Assembly: GCF_000515255.1 (NCBI RefSeq)
Contig: NZ_KI911559.1
Coordinates: 3,166,693-3,230,692 of the forward strand
Direction of reading: 5' to 3'
Source: Rhodovibrio salinarum DSM 9154
GTDB taxonomy: Bacteria; Pseudomonadota; Alphaproteobacteria; Kiloniellales; Rhodovibrionaceae
Length of the DNA: 64,000 nt
This document shows positions 40,080 to 49,184 of this stretch, piece by piece. Under the pieces are notes generated by a model. It ran no database searches. It had not been told where the DNA came from and saw only the letters and a program-made list of their open reading frames with translations. The first letter of the stretch is position 1, and the number at the start of each line of letters is the position of its first letter. A program made the translations under genes and the position numbers.

Positions 40080-40518
40080 CGCTTGTCCTCCCAGCCGCAG
40101 AAGCCCGCGTCAACGCGCTCATCCAGACGGAAATCCGGCGCGCGGGCCATCCGTGCCGGCTCGCGAAGCCTTGGCATCCACTTCAGGCGCGTTACAAAGC
40201 CAAGCATAGGCGCGCCAAAGCGATGTGTCTACTTTTCTTGACGTCAACTATCCTTGACGTTTGGGTGCGGTTGTCGACGGTCCTTGCTGGTTCGCCGTCC
40301 CGCAATCCGAGACGACACCGCTGGGTTACGTTGCCGCACCTGCCCTCATCACGCGCCACCGCCTTTGAGGAGGACTGGAGGAACACGCCAACGGGCTACA
40401 GGTATCCGGTGCTGCCAACTCTTGCCGACCTGGGCGGCACGCGACGGAGAGTTGCCGGGATACAGGCAAAATATTAACCTTGCACCCCGTGCGTCACACA
40501 CCGCTGAAGGAGGCATCC
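40080..40518. other. 439-base gap between dxs and the 33-residue microprotein gene
   Basis: Holds the dxs upstream region. Notable items are TGTCTACTTTTCTTGACG (40226-40243, TGT-N12-ACG, the same form as the bchC sites), the 10-base palindrome TTGACGTCAA (40238-40247) and a second CTTGACGT 16 bases after the first (40237 and 40253). The rest is plain; no credible coding sequence was found. Confidence 0.6.
40226..40243. promoter_or_regulatory. Near-consensus PpsR/CrtJ-type site upstream of dxs
   Basis: TGTCTACTTTTCTTGACG fits TGT-N12-ACG with one mismatch from the full palindrome, the same variant seen twice at bchC. It is about 150 bases before the dxs start and no partner lies 8 bp away. 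It overlaps the palindrome TTGACGTCAA, so another regulator could use the same place. Confidence 0.4.
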
Positions 40519-40620
40519 ATGGCTGATACTCCAGGCTCTCCCGAGTCTATGGACAAAGCGGCCGGCGGGCTGGTCGCGTTCATTTTGTTTCTGTTCCTGA
40601 TCATCGTCATTGCGTCCTGA
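40519..40620 (+). CDS. 33-residue single-span membrane microprotein
   Basis: ATG with a near-perfect Shine-Dalgarno (GAAGGAGG) at the right distance. The product has a short polar N terminus (MADTPGSPESMDKAAGG) and one uninterrupted hydrophobic span (about 18-33, LVAFILFLFLIIVIAS) running to the stop. Codon use is coherent for a gene, and the start signal is stronger than for most neighbours. It is too small for a family assignment. Its place between dxs and tspO beside the PGC makes an LH1-RC or membrane accessory role possible, but that is inference only. Confidence 0.6.
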   Translation: MADTPGSPESMDKAAGGLVAFILFLFLIIVIAS

Positions 40621-40646
40621 GCCATAGCCAAACTGCCAAGACCACC

Positions 40647-40675
40647 GGGCGCCGCGCGCGGGACGTGCGGCGCCC
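40647..40675 (+). terminator. Hairpin after the microprotein gene
   Basis: GGGCGCCGC (40647-40655) is the reverse complement of GCGGCGCCC (40667-40675), with an 11-base loop, 27 bases after the stop. No strong T-run follows, so it could be a weak terminator or a stabilising 3' hairpin. Confidence 0.4.
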
Positions 40676-40772
40676 AACGTTCTTCGGTGAGACCACCACC
40701 GCCTAAGCCTGACCGACGCCAGCGCGCATCACGGGCGTTGATCCGCACTGCTCCGCCCCCTACTTAGGGAAT

Positions 40773-41288
40773 ATGATGACCCTGGATTCCGCGATACCGC
40801 TCATCGTTTCCGTCGTGCTGGCGCTCGCAGCGGCAGCTTCAGGGGCGATCTTCAAACCCGGCAGTTGGTACAAGGCGCTCGCCAAGCCTCCGTGGCGTCC
40901 ACCGGACTGGCTGTTCGGACCGGTGTGGATGATCCTCTACGGCATGATGGCGGTCGCTGCCTGGATGGTTTACGAAGCCGCGGGCTTCGCCGGGGCGGGC
41001 ACGGCGCTCGGCATCTATTTCGTGCACCTGCTGCTGAACGCCGGTTGGTCGGCCGTCTTCTTCGGTATGAAGAGCCCCGGCTGGGGCCTGGTCGAGGTCG
41101 TTGGACTCTGGGCCTCGATCGTCGCGACCATCGTGGCCTTCCTTCCAATCAGCACGACGGCGGCCTTGCTGCTGCTCCCCTACCTGGTGTGGGTCAGCTT
41201 CGCGGCGGTTCTGAACCATCGGATCTGGCAGCTGAACCCCGGCGGCAAACCGGCCGGCCAGTCCACGGACTCCAAGCAGGCTGCCTGA
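40773..41288 (+). CDS. tspO: TspO/MBR (tryptophan-rich sensory) family protein
   Basis: 171 residues, five hydrophobic segments. Family signatures: WYKALAKPPWRPPDWLFGPVW (split as WYKALAKPPWRP and PDWLFGPVW), LNAGWSAVFFG and LLLPYLVWVSFAAVLNHRIW. Bacterial TspO is an outer- or inner-membrane protein that binds porphyrins; in Rhodobacter sphaeroides it dampens photosynthesis gene expression in response to oxygen. The C-terminal 20 residues are polar. ATG at 40776 is an equal start. Its location beside the PGC supports a tetrapyrrole role. Confidence 0.92.
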   Translation: MMTLDSAIPLIVSVVLALAAAASGAIFKPGSWYKALAKPPWRPPDWLFGPVWMILYGMMAVAAWMVYEAAGFAGAGTALGIYFVHLLLNAGWSAVFFGMKSPGWGLVEVVGLWASIVATIVAFLPISTTAALLLLPYLVWVSFAAVLNHRIWQLNPGGKPAGQSTDSKQAA

Positions 41289-41437
41289 CACCGCGGTGGC
41301 GATAGCGCGGTGCCGGTGCCCGTCCTGTTGCAACAGCAACCGCTTGGGCCAAGTGTCCATGTGACACCAGCCCCGCACAGCCCAAGTCCCTTGGGTGACA
41401 TGGAAGCTCGCGTGAGCCGCACGCTGGGAAGGACGCC

Positions 41438-42283
41438 GTGACGCTGCGACACGACCAGCGAACCGAAGCGGGCCCGCCCGATCCGCACGACGAACAGCCG
41501 CAACCCGCAAAGGCGCGGCGCCGAGGACGCACCGGCTGGCTCGGGCTCGGCTTCCTCGGGCTCAAGCTCGGACCGAAGGTGACCAAGCTTGCGCTCGCCG
41601 GGGCGAGCGTGGCCGCCTACTCCACCCTATTCAGCTGGCAGTTCGCCCTGCTCCTGGTCGCGGCGATCTTCATCCACGAACTGGGGCACGTCTGGTCGAT
41701 GCGCCGATGCGGCATGCCCGTAAAAGGCATCTACCTGCTCCCCTTCGTCGGCGGCGTGGCGGTGGGTCAGGCCGATGCCGAGAACCGCCTGAGCGAGGCA
41801 CAGAACTACGAGATCGCCATGATGGGCCCGGTGTTCGGGCTCGCTTCGGTGGCGCCGCTGTTAGCTGCCTACGGCGCAACTGGCAGCGATTTCTGGGGAG
41901 CCAGCGCGGCGATGGTCGCGCTCGTCAACCTGTTCAACCTGCTGCCGATCTTCCCGCTGGACGGTGGCCGGGTGCTACGCGCTTTGTTCGCTTCCGCAGG
42001 GCGCGGGCCCATGCTGGGGGCGATGGCGGTCTCGCTCGCGGCGACCGCGATCGGTCTGTTCGTGCTGGGCATGCCGATGCTCGCGATCCTGCTTGGTATC
42101 GGCATGCTGGAGTTTTACGGCGAGTTCCGTCACGGTGCCGGAACCGGCACCCCGATGCGCAAGGCCACCGTCGCCGCCGCCCTGATCGGCTATTTCCTGC
42201 TGGCGGCCCTGTTGGCCGGCGCGATTTTCGCCACCGGGACGACCAGCGGCGGCGCGCTGGCGCTCGACATTCTGCGCGGCTGA
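41438..42283 (+). CDS. Site-2-protease-like M50 family metallopeptidase
   Basis: 281 residues, GTG start with GGGAAGGA upstream. Membrane-embedded zinc peptidase: HELGH at residues 80-84 in a hydrophobic segment and the partner motif NLLPIFPLDGGRVLRAL, whose aspartate completes the zinc site. The first 30 residues are basic and polar. About six membrane segments. Substrate unknown; such proteases often cut anti-sigma factors or other membrane proteins. Confidence 0.87.
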   Translation: MTLRHDQRTEAGPPDPHDEQPQPAKARRRGRTGWLGLGFLGLKLGPKVTKLALAGASVAAYSTLFSWQFALLLVAAIFIHELGHVWSMRRCGMPVKGIYLLPFVGGVAVGQADAENRLSEAQNYEIAMMGPVFGLASVAPLLAAYGATGSDFWGASAAMVALVNLFNLLPIFPLDGGRVLRALFASAGRGPMLGAMAVSLAATAIGLFVLGMPMLAILLGIGMLEFYGEFRHGAGTGTPMRKATVAAALIGYFLLAALLAGAIFATGTTSGGALALDILRG

Positions 42284-42453
42284 TGCGCGCGCCAGCGGTA
42301 TCTTGCTGGACGCCGGCGGGGCTGAATGCCACTTAGGTTCCCACAAGCCGCACCGGCTTCGCCGTGCATGCCCGCGCGCGACGTGCATGGTAACCGCCGC
42401 CGATCGCTTGGGCTGCGCAAGACGGCGGTCCTGCCCGCCTGCGACGAGGACTG

Positions 42454-43977
42454 ATGCCGACACCGCGACGCGCCAACAGGCCGCGCCTGCTGCTTGCCGC
42501 CGCCGGGCTGCTGCTCCTCGGCGCCTGCGCGCCCCAGCCAGCGCCGGTCGAGACCCGCACCCCGCTGCCAGACGGCTTTTCCGACACCGGCGATGCCCCA
42601 CGCCCGGACGATTGGTGGCAAGCGTTCGATGATCCCGCGCTCGACGAGCTGATCACCCGCGCGCTCAACGACCGGCCGAGCCTGCGCGCGACCTGGGCCC
42701 GGCTGGCGCAGGCACACGCAGTCGCCGGCCGCACCGCTGCAGACCGCTGGCCCAGCCTGTCCGGCACCGGAGAGGCAAGCCGTCGACAGACCGGTGAACT
42801 GCGTGGAGATGACAGCAACGACCGGGCTCGAAGCGGCACCGGTGGCAGCTTCACGAACGACAATGTCAGCGAGAACTACAGCCTCGGTCTGTCGGCGTCT
42901 TACGAATTGGACCTGTGGGGCCGGGTCGACGCCCAGGCGGATGCCGCCCGACTGGACGCGCAGGCCACCCGACAGGAGCTAAACGCCGCCGCTCTTTCGC
43001 TCACCGGCGAAGTGGCGGATACCTGGTACCAGTTGCTTGCCCAACGTGCGCGGCTGGATCTCCTGAAGCGCCAGCTCGACACCAACCGGACGGTCGAACG
43101 CGTGGTCGAGGTGCGCGTGCTGCAGGGACAGGCCGGCCTTGCCGATCTGCTGCGCCAGCGCGAATTGATCCAGCAGACGCAGCAGCAGATCGACGCCGCT
43201 CGGGGCGAGGTACAGTTGCTGGAAAACGAACTGACCGTGCTGCTGGGCCGGGCGCCGCGGACGGGCGCGTTGCCCGACGGGCGCAACCTGCCCCAGGGAC
43301 CGGCCTTGCCGCGCACCGGGGTTCCCGCGGACCTGATCGCGCGCCGACCGGACGTGCAGGAGGCGCTGCTGCGCGTCCAAGCCGCGGATAAGCGCGTCGC
43401 CGCGGCCATCGCCGAACGCTTCCCGCGGATCGACCTGACGAGCAGCCTGACCACGGCCGCCACGGCGCCGGCCGACCTGTTCACCAGCTGGACCTCCAAC
43501 CTGGCCGCGCAGCTCTCGGTGCCGCTGTTCGATGCCGGGCAGCGCAAGGCCGAGGTCGACCGGAGCCAAGCAGTGGTCGCCGAGCGCTTGGCGCAGTTCG
43601 AGGACACCGCCCTGACCGCGTTGCAGGAGGTCGAGGACGCCCTGACCCGGATCGACCAGCAGGGCCGCCGTGTCGAACGCCTGAACCGGCAGATCGAGTT
43701 GGCGCGCCAGTCCGTGGCGCGCCTACGCAGCCGCTACGTCAACGCCAACGTCGACTTCCTGGACGTGCTTGACGCCCTGACCCGGGTACAAAATCTGGAA
43801 CGCGAGCTGATCGAGGCCCGCCGCCAGCGCCTGGCCGCGCGGGTTGCGCTGGCCCGAGCCCTCGCCGGCGATATCGACCCGCCGCGTCCAACCGGGGAGG
43901 CGTTCGAGGTGCTGGCGCCGGTGCAAACACCCGACAGTGGCCAGGCCGCGGCCAAGGACGAGGAGACCGATACGTGA
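42454..43977 (+). CDS. Outer-membrane efflux lipoprotein (NodT/OprM type)
   Basis: 507 residues. Lipobox with cysteine C25 (LLLLGACAP) after a basic N terminus, then the outer-membrane-factor repeat architecture with long helices (about 60-240 and 270-460), including DDWWQAFDDPALDELI and ELDLWGRVDAQADAARLD. It would form the TolC-like exit duct of the tripartite pump encoded with the next two genes. The stop overlaps the next start by four bases. Confidence 0.92.
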   Translation: MPTPRRANRPRLLLAAAGLLLLGACAPQPAPVETRTPLPDGFSDTGDAPRPDDWWQAFDDPALDELITRALNDRPSLRATWARLAQAHAVAGRTAADRWPSLSGTGEASRRQTGELRGDDSNDRARSGTGGSFTNDNVSENYSLGLSASYELDLWGRVDAQADAARLDAQATRQELNAAALSLTGEVADTWYQLLAQRARLDLLKRQLDTNRTVERVVEVRVLQGQAGLADLLRQRELIQQTQQQIDAARGEVQLLENELTVLLGRAPRTGALPDGRNLPQGPALPRTGVPADLIARRPDVQEALLRVQAADKRVAAAIAERFPRIDLTSSLTTAATAPADLFTSWTSNLAAQLSVPLFDAGQRKAEVDRSQAVVAERLAQFEDTALTALQEVEDALTRIDQQGRRVERLNRQIELARQSVARLRSRYVNANVDFLDVLDALTRVQNLERELIEARRQRLAARVALARALAGDIDPPRPTGEAFEVLAPVQTPDSGQAAAKDEETDT

Positions 43978-45215
43978 GCGCCGACGAGCAAGACCGACCG
44001 CGCGCGACCTGGCGCCGCCGTCTGCTGCGGGGGCTACTGCAGGGGGTCCTGCCGCTTGCCGTGCTGGCTGGGGCCGCGGCCATCGTCTACACCTTGATGT
44101 CGAGCCAGCCGTCGAGCGAGCGCGCGCCCGAGCGCAGCGAACCCGCGCGTCTGGTCGAAACGGTCACGGTCACCCGCAGCGATCGCACCGCGACGGTGCA
44201 GGCCTGGGGCGAGGTGATTCCAGCCGACTCCGTTCAGGTCGCCCCGCGGGTCGGCGGCGAAATCGTCGACGTGGCCGACGACCTCGAACCCGGCGGCCGG
44301 GTCCGCAAAGGCCAGGTGCTGGCCCGCGTCGACGACAGCGACTACAAGGTCGCGTTGCGCCAGGCGCGAACGGAACTCGCCAAGGCCCGGGCGGCGCTCA
44401 GGATCGAACAGGGCAACCAGAAGGTCGCGGAAACCGAGGCCGAGCTGCTGGACCAGCAGCTCAGCGAGCAGGAACGCGACCTCGTCCTGCGCCAGCCACA
44501 GTTGCAACAGGCCCGCGCCGACGTCGACGCCGCCCAGGCGGCGGTGGAGGACGCCGAGCTCGACCTGCAGCGCACGCGGGTACACGCCCCGTTCGACGCC
44601 GTGGTGCAGTCGGTCTCGGTGGATGTCGGCAGCCAGGTTTCCGCGGGCACCACGATCGCCGAGCTGATCGCCACCGACCGCTACTTCGTCGAACTGGCCG
44701 TGCCGGCGGCAAAGCTGCGATGGATTGAAGCGCGCCAAAGCAGCCGGGGGCCCGGCTCCCGCGTCCAGTTGGCCAACCCGAGCGTTTGGGGCGAAGGCCG
44801 TACGCGTACGGGCGAAGTGGTACGCGTACGCCCAGACCTGAGCGAACAGGGCCGGATGGCCCGTGTGCTGGTCGAGGTCACCGACCCGCTGGACCAGCAG
44901 CCGCCGATGCTGGTCGGCAGCTACCTACGCGGCCGGATCGCCGGCGACCGGCTGGAGCAAGTTGTGGCATTGGATCGCGCCTATCTGCGTGAAAGCGACA
45001 GCGTCTGGGTGATGACCGGCGACGGCCGGCTGGAAATCCGGGCGGTCGAAATCGCATACCGCGGGCCAGAGGAAGTTTACGTCTCGGTCGGCCTCGGTGA
45101 CGGGGACCGGGTGATCACCAGCGAGATCGCGACACCAACCAACGGCATGAAGCTCCGCACCCGCGGCGACGAGGGGCAGCAAGGCAACGACGCGGCGGGC
45201 AGCGGGGCGGTATGA
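43974..45215 (+). CDS. RND efflux periplasmic adaptor (membrane fusion protein)
   Basis: 413 residues, GTG start overlapping the previous stop (GTGA). N-terminal membrane anchor (about 18-40), lipoyl half-motif VQVAPRVGGEIVDVADDLEPG, a long coiled-coil hairpin (about 120-200), then LQRTRVHAPFDAVVQSVSVDVG and beta-barrel domain. Bridges the inner-membrane pump and the outer-membrane channel. C-terminal end overlaps the pump start (ATGA). Confidence 0.93.
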   Translation: MSADEQDRPRATWRRRLLRGLLQGVLPLAVLAGAAAIVYTLMSSQPSSERAPERSEPARLVETVTVTRSDRTATVQAWGEVIPADSVQVAPRVGGEIVDVADDLEPGGRVRKGQVLARVDDSDYKVALRQARTELAKARAALRIEQGNQKVAETEAELLDQQLSEQERDLVLRQPQLQQARADVDAAQAAVEDAELDLQRTRVHAPFDAVVQSVSVDVGSQVSAGTTIAELIATDRYFVELAVPAAKLRWIEARQSSRGPGSRVQLANPSVWGEGRTRTGEVVRVRPDLSEQGRMARVLVEVTDPLDQQPPMLVGSYLRGRIAGDRLEQVVALDRAYLRESDSVWVMTGDGRLEIRAVEIAYRGPEEVYVSVGLGDGDRVITSEIATPTNGMKLRTRGDEGQQGNDAAGSGAV

Positions 45216-48200
45216 GCGACCACAACGATCCGCAGAGTCCGCTGCAACGCATCCAGGCGCGCCGGGCCCAGCGCCCGGACCCGGACGCGCGCGGCCCGCT
45301 TGCCTGGATGGCCCGGCATCGGGTGGCGCCCAACCTGCTGATGGCGGTGTTACTGATCGGCGGACTGCTGATGACCACGCAGATCCGCCAGGAGGTCTTC
45401 CCCGAGTTCCAGGCCGACAGCGTGATCGTCCAGGTGCCCTACCCCGGCGCCAGCCCATCGGAAGTCGAGCAGGGGGTCATCCTGGCGGTCGAGGAGGCGG
45501 TTCAGGGGATTATCGGCGTCGAGGAAGTGACCTCGACCGCGCGCGAAGGCAGCGCGACGATCACCGCGGAGGTGCAGCAGAGCGCCGATTACCAGCGGGT
45601 CTACCAAGACGTCCGACAGGCGGTGGACAGCATCACCACCTTTCCCGACGATGCCGAAGAACCGGATCTGCGCTCCAAGAAGTGGCGGCGCGACGTGCTG
45701 GACATGCAGATCTTCGGCGACGTCGACCGCGATGTCCTGCGCGAGGCGGCCGAGCGCGTGCGCGACAGCCTGATCCAGGCCGACGGCGTAACCCAGGTCG
45801 GGCTCGAGGGCATTCGGGAGTTCCGGGTGTTGATCGACGTGCCGCAGGACTCCCTGCGCGCTTACGACCTGACGTTGGAGGAGGTGCGCCAAATTGTGGC
45901 GGACTCCGCGCTGGACCGCGCGGGCGGCAGCCTGGAGACCGGCAAGGGCGAGTTCCTGGTGCGCTTGAAGGAGCGCAAGGAGTGGGCGGACGAATTCGCC
46001 CAGATCCCGGTGGTGACCAGTAAATCCGGTTCGATCGTCCGCCTGGGCGACATCGCGGAGGTGCGCAACGGCTTCTCCGAAACCGACGAAGCTGCCTGGT
46101 ACAACGGCACGCCCGCGATCGGGGTCGAGGTCTTCCGGGTGGGGAACGAGACTCCCACCGGGGTCTCGCAAGCCGTGCATGACGCCTTGCCCGAGGTGCT
46201 CTCGGAACTGCCGCCGCAGATCGACGTCACGATCCAGGACGATGCCTCGGAGGTCTACCAGCAGCGTATCGATCTGCTGCTCAAGAACGGCTTCATGGGC
46301 CTGTGCCTAGTGCTTGTGCTGTTGAGCCTGTTTTTGGAGTTCAAGCTGGCGTTTTGGGTGACCGTCGGCATCCCGGTGGCGTTCGTTGGCACCTTCATCT
46401 TCATGCCGGTGCTGGACGTCTCCATCAACATGGTCAGCCTGTTCGCCTTCATCCTGGCGCTCGGCATCGTGGTCGACGACGCCATTGTCGCGGGCGAGAA
46501 CATCTACGAACACCGCCAGCGCGGGATGGGCGCGATCGAGGCCGCGATCCACGGCGCGCGCGACATCGCGGTCCCGATCGCCTTCTCGATTCTGACCAAC
46601 GTGGTGGCCTTCCTGCCGATGGCGCTGATCCCGGGCGCCTGGGGGCAGATCTGGGCGGTCATCCCGGCGATCGTGGCGACCGCGCTGCTGATCTCCTGGG
46701 TCGAGGCGATGCTGATCTTGCCCGCGCACCTGGGCCACGTCCGGCCAAATCCGACGACCGGGATCGGCGCGCGCCTGCACGCCTGGCAACGCATCTTCGC
46801 CGACGGTCTGCAGAGCGTGACCGAACGCGGCTTCGGCCCGCTGCTCGCGGTTGCGATGCGCCTGCGTTATCTGACCATCGCCGCCGCGATCGCGATCCTC
46901 GCGGTCGTCGTCGCGATCCCGGTTAGCGGACGCATGGGCTTCATCCTGATGCCGGAGGTCGAGGCCAGCGTGGCGGAGGCGACCGCCGTGATGCCCGTCG
47001 GCGCGCCGGACAGCCGCCGGGAAAAGGTTCGAGAAACGCTCGTCGCGGCGGCGGAAACGGTGCTGGCGGAAAACGGCGGCACGCAGCTCGGCGACGGCAC
47101 CTATGCCGAGATCGAGTCCGACCAGATCGAGGTCCGTGTCTACCTAAGCCCACCTGATGTGCGGCCGATCTCCACCCGCGCGTTCACCGAGAAGTGGCGC
47201 GATCAGGTCGGCGAGCTGTCGGGCGTCGAGTATATCCGCTACTCCAGCCAGGGCGGTCCAGGCGGCGGACCGTCGCTGTCGGTGGAACTGAGCCACCCGG
47301 ACGTTGACACCTTGGAACGCGCGGCCTCCGACCTCGCCCAGCGGATGTCCGGTCTAGCGCCGGTCAAGGACGTCGACGACGGCACGGGCGACGGCAAGCC
47401 ACAGCTCGACATTACGCTCACCGAGGAAGCGCGCGCGCTCGGTCTGTCGGCGGCGGAAATCGGCCGTCAGGTGCGCGGACAGTTCTACGGCCTGGAAGCG
47501 GTCAAGCAGCAACGCGGGCGCAACGAGGTCACCGCGCTGGTGCGCGCACCGGAATCTGAGCGCGACGGCCTGGAAGACATCGAGGACATGCTGATCCAGG
47601 TCCCGGGCGGCGGCACCGTGCCCCTGACCCAGGTTGCCAACATCAACCGCGACCGTGCCTACACCAAGATCACCCGACGCGACGGCCGGCGAACCGTCAC
47701 GGTGACCGCCAACGTCACCCCGATCGAGGCTACCAGCCGTGTCACCGCAACGCTGCGCGCGGAGATGCTGCCGCAGCTCACCGCGGACTACCCGGGACTG
47801 GACTACGCGTTCGAAGGCCGCCAGGCGTCAATGCGCGAAGCGTTGGATTCCTTCGTCTACACCGTTTCCGCGGGGCTCTTCCTGATCTTCGCCCTGCTGG
47901 CGATCCCGTTGCACAGCTACGTTCAGCCGCTGATCGTGATGACCGCGATCCCGTTCGGTGTGGTCGGTGCGATCCTGGGCCACTTGCTGATGGGCTACGC
48001 GCTGTCGATCATCTCGATCATGGGCATGATCGCGCTGGGCGGCGTGGTCGTGAACGGCGCGCTGGTGATGATCGACTACGCCAACCGACGCCTGAACGAA
48101 GGCCACGATGCCTTCACCGCGATGCATATGGCTGGCGTGCGTCGCTTCCGGCCGATCCTGCTGACGACGCTGACGACTTTTGGCGGGCTCGCGCCCATGA

Positions 48201-48394
48201 TCTTCGAAACCAGCCGGCAGGCGCGCTTCCTGATTCCGATGGCCCTGTCGCTTGGCTACGGCATCCTGTTCGCCACCGCGATCCTGCTGTTGCTGACCCC
48301 GTGCTTGTACCTGGTCCTCGATGACCTCCGCCGCCTGCCCGAGCGCCTGGGCCTGACCCGCACCGCCTTGCCCGACCGCGATCCGGCCGAGTAA
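45212..48394 (+). CDS. RND-family efflux pump, inner-membrane subunit (AcrB type)
   Basis: 1060 residues, full-length RND pump. About twelve membrane helices in two halves, each followed by a large periplasmic loop. FIFMPVLDVSINMVSLFAFI and LALGIVVDDAIVAGENIYEH carry the paired aspartates of the proton relay in TM4; PYPGASPSEVEQGVILAVEEA (split as PYPGASPSEVEQG and VILAVEEA) is the usual N-terminal porter motif. Proton-driven export; substrate not predictable from sequence. A short Arg/Asp-rich cytoplasmic extension precedes the first helix. Confidence 0.95.
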   Translation: MSDHNDPQSPLQRIQARRAQRPDPDARGPLAWMARHRVAPNLLMAVLLIGGLLMTTQIRQEVFPEFQADSVIVQVPYPGASPSEVEQGVILAVEEAVQGIIGVEEVTSTAREGSATITAEVQQSADYQRVYQDVRQAVDSITTFPDDAEEPDLRSKKWRRDVLDMQIFGDVDRDVLREAAERVRDSLIQADGVTQVGLEGIREFRVLIDVPQDSLRAYDLTLEEVRQIVADSALDRAGGSLETGKGEFLVRLKERKEWADEFAQIPVVTSKSGSIVRLGDIAEVRNGFSETDEAAWYNGTPAIGVEVFRVGNETPTGVSQAVHDALPEVLSELPPQIDVTIQDDASEVYQQRIDLLLKNGFMGLCLVLVLLSLFLEFKLAFWVTVGIPVAFVGTFIFMPVLDVSINMVSLFAFILALGIVVDDAIVAGENIYEHRQRGMGAIEAAIHGARDIAVPIAFSILTNVVAFLPMALIPGAWGQIWAVIPAIVATALLISWVEAMLILPAHLGHVRPNPTTGIGARLHAWQRIFADGLQSVTERGFGPLLAVAMRLRYLTIAAAIAILAVVVAIPVSGRMGFILMPEVEASVAEATAVMPVGAPDSRREKVRETLVAAAETVLAENGGTQLGDGTYAEIESDQIEVRVYLSPPDVRPISTRAFTEKWRDQVGELSGVEYIRYSSQGGPGGGPSLSVELSHPDVDTLERAASDLAQRMSGLAPVKDVDDGTGDGKPQLDITLTEEARALGLSAAEIGRQVRGQFYGLEAVKQQRGRNEVTALVRAPESERDGLEDIEDMLIQVPGGGTVPLTQVANINRDRAYTKITRRDGRRTVTVTANVTPIEATSRVTATLRAEMLPQLTADYPGLDYAFEGRQASMREALDSFVYTVSAGLFLIFALLAIPLHSYVQPLIVMTAIPFGVVGAILGHLLMGYALSIISIMGMIALGGVVVNGALVMIDYANRRLNEGHDAFTAMHMAGVRRFRPILLTTLTTFGGLAPMIFETSRQARFLIPMALSLGYGILFATAILLLLTPCLYLVLDDLRRLPERLGLTRTALPDRDPAE

Positions 48395-48557
48395 AGCGTC
48401 CACTGGCCACGCATCGCGCCTTACGCCGCGTGCTTGGTCATTCGCCGCCGCCATGGCAAGCCCCGGCATCTCTATCGCCTTTTATTCCCTAAATGGCCAA
48501 TCCGGTGAGCCCGACACCGCGATCTCTGGAGCCCTCAATGGAGCCGCTCAGAGGGAG

Positions 48558-49145
48558 TTAAATCAGAAGGCCGACTTCGATGACCCCCCAGAGTGCAGCT
48601 GCACTGACGGCGAGTGAGAGTAAGGAAACGGCGATGGCGATCGCCAGGATCAGGCCGTCTTCTTCCAAGAAAGCGAAGGCCAGCAGCATGATCGCAGCGA
48701 TCGGCAACAAATGGCTGAACGGCACCGGGATCAGCAGCGTTGCGCCGAGCAGAAACGCGATCAGTCCGACCACGCGCTTCCTGGTTTCAAACGGCGTGTT
48801 CCAGCGCGGTCTAACGGCGCGTTCGATCCAGCGGAGGGTCGGCGTCACCCGGGCAATCAAACGGCCAAGACGTCGCGTGGAAAACCGGCGGTGCGCGACG
48901 CGCGCTGGGAGGACGGGCTCGTCGCGACCGAGCATCATCTGAATCGCCGGTATCGCCAGCAGAACCCCCGCGAAGGTGGAGACGCCCGGCAGCAGACCGA
49001 CCAGCCCGATGAGCAGCATCACGATGCCGAACGAACGCTCGCTCAGGCGTCCGATAATCCACCCGAGAGTCACCTCGTCGGACGTGGCGTCCCGGGCGAG
49101 TTTGTCCAGGATCTCAGATGTCGGCACTCGCTCGGAGAGACCCAT
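48558..49145 (-). CDS. ExoD-like membrane protein
   Basis: 195 residues from the ATG at 49145 (GGGG just upstream); an ATG at 49184 would add 13 residues with no ribosome site. Resembles the ExoD family first linked to exopolysaccharide and alkali tolerance in Sinorhizobium: LGWIIGRLSERSFGIVMLLI, LPGVSTFAGVLLAIPAIQM, and IPVPFSHLLPIAAIMLLAFA. Four or five hydrophobic segments. No neighbouring polysaccharide genes, so the physiological role here is open. Confidence 0.83.
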   Translation of the reverse strand: MGLSERVPTSEILDKLARDATSDEVTLGWIIGRLSERSFGIVMLLIGLVGLLPGVSTFAGVLLAIPAIQMMLGRDEPVLPARVAHRRFSTRRLGRLIARVTPTLRWIERAVRPRWNTPFETRKRVVGLIAFLLGATLLIPVPFSHLLPIAAIMLLAFAFLEEDGLILAIAIAVSLLSLAVSAAALWGVIEVGLLI

Positions 49146-49184
49146 GCCCCATATATAGCACAAGCAGTAACGGACCGCGCGCAT

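Noticed and set aside
38214-40241. A 675-codon open frame antisense to dxs
   Set aside because: Fully overlaps dxs, is dominated by Arg/His/Val/Ala with no motif, and is a shadow of GC-rich codon bias.
41290-41313. CACCGCG/CGCGGTG inverted repeat after tspO as a terminator
   Set aside because: Only a 7-bp stem with a 10-base loop and no T-run; common by chance at this GC content.
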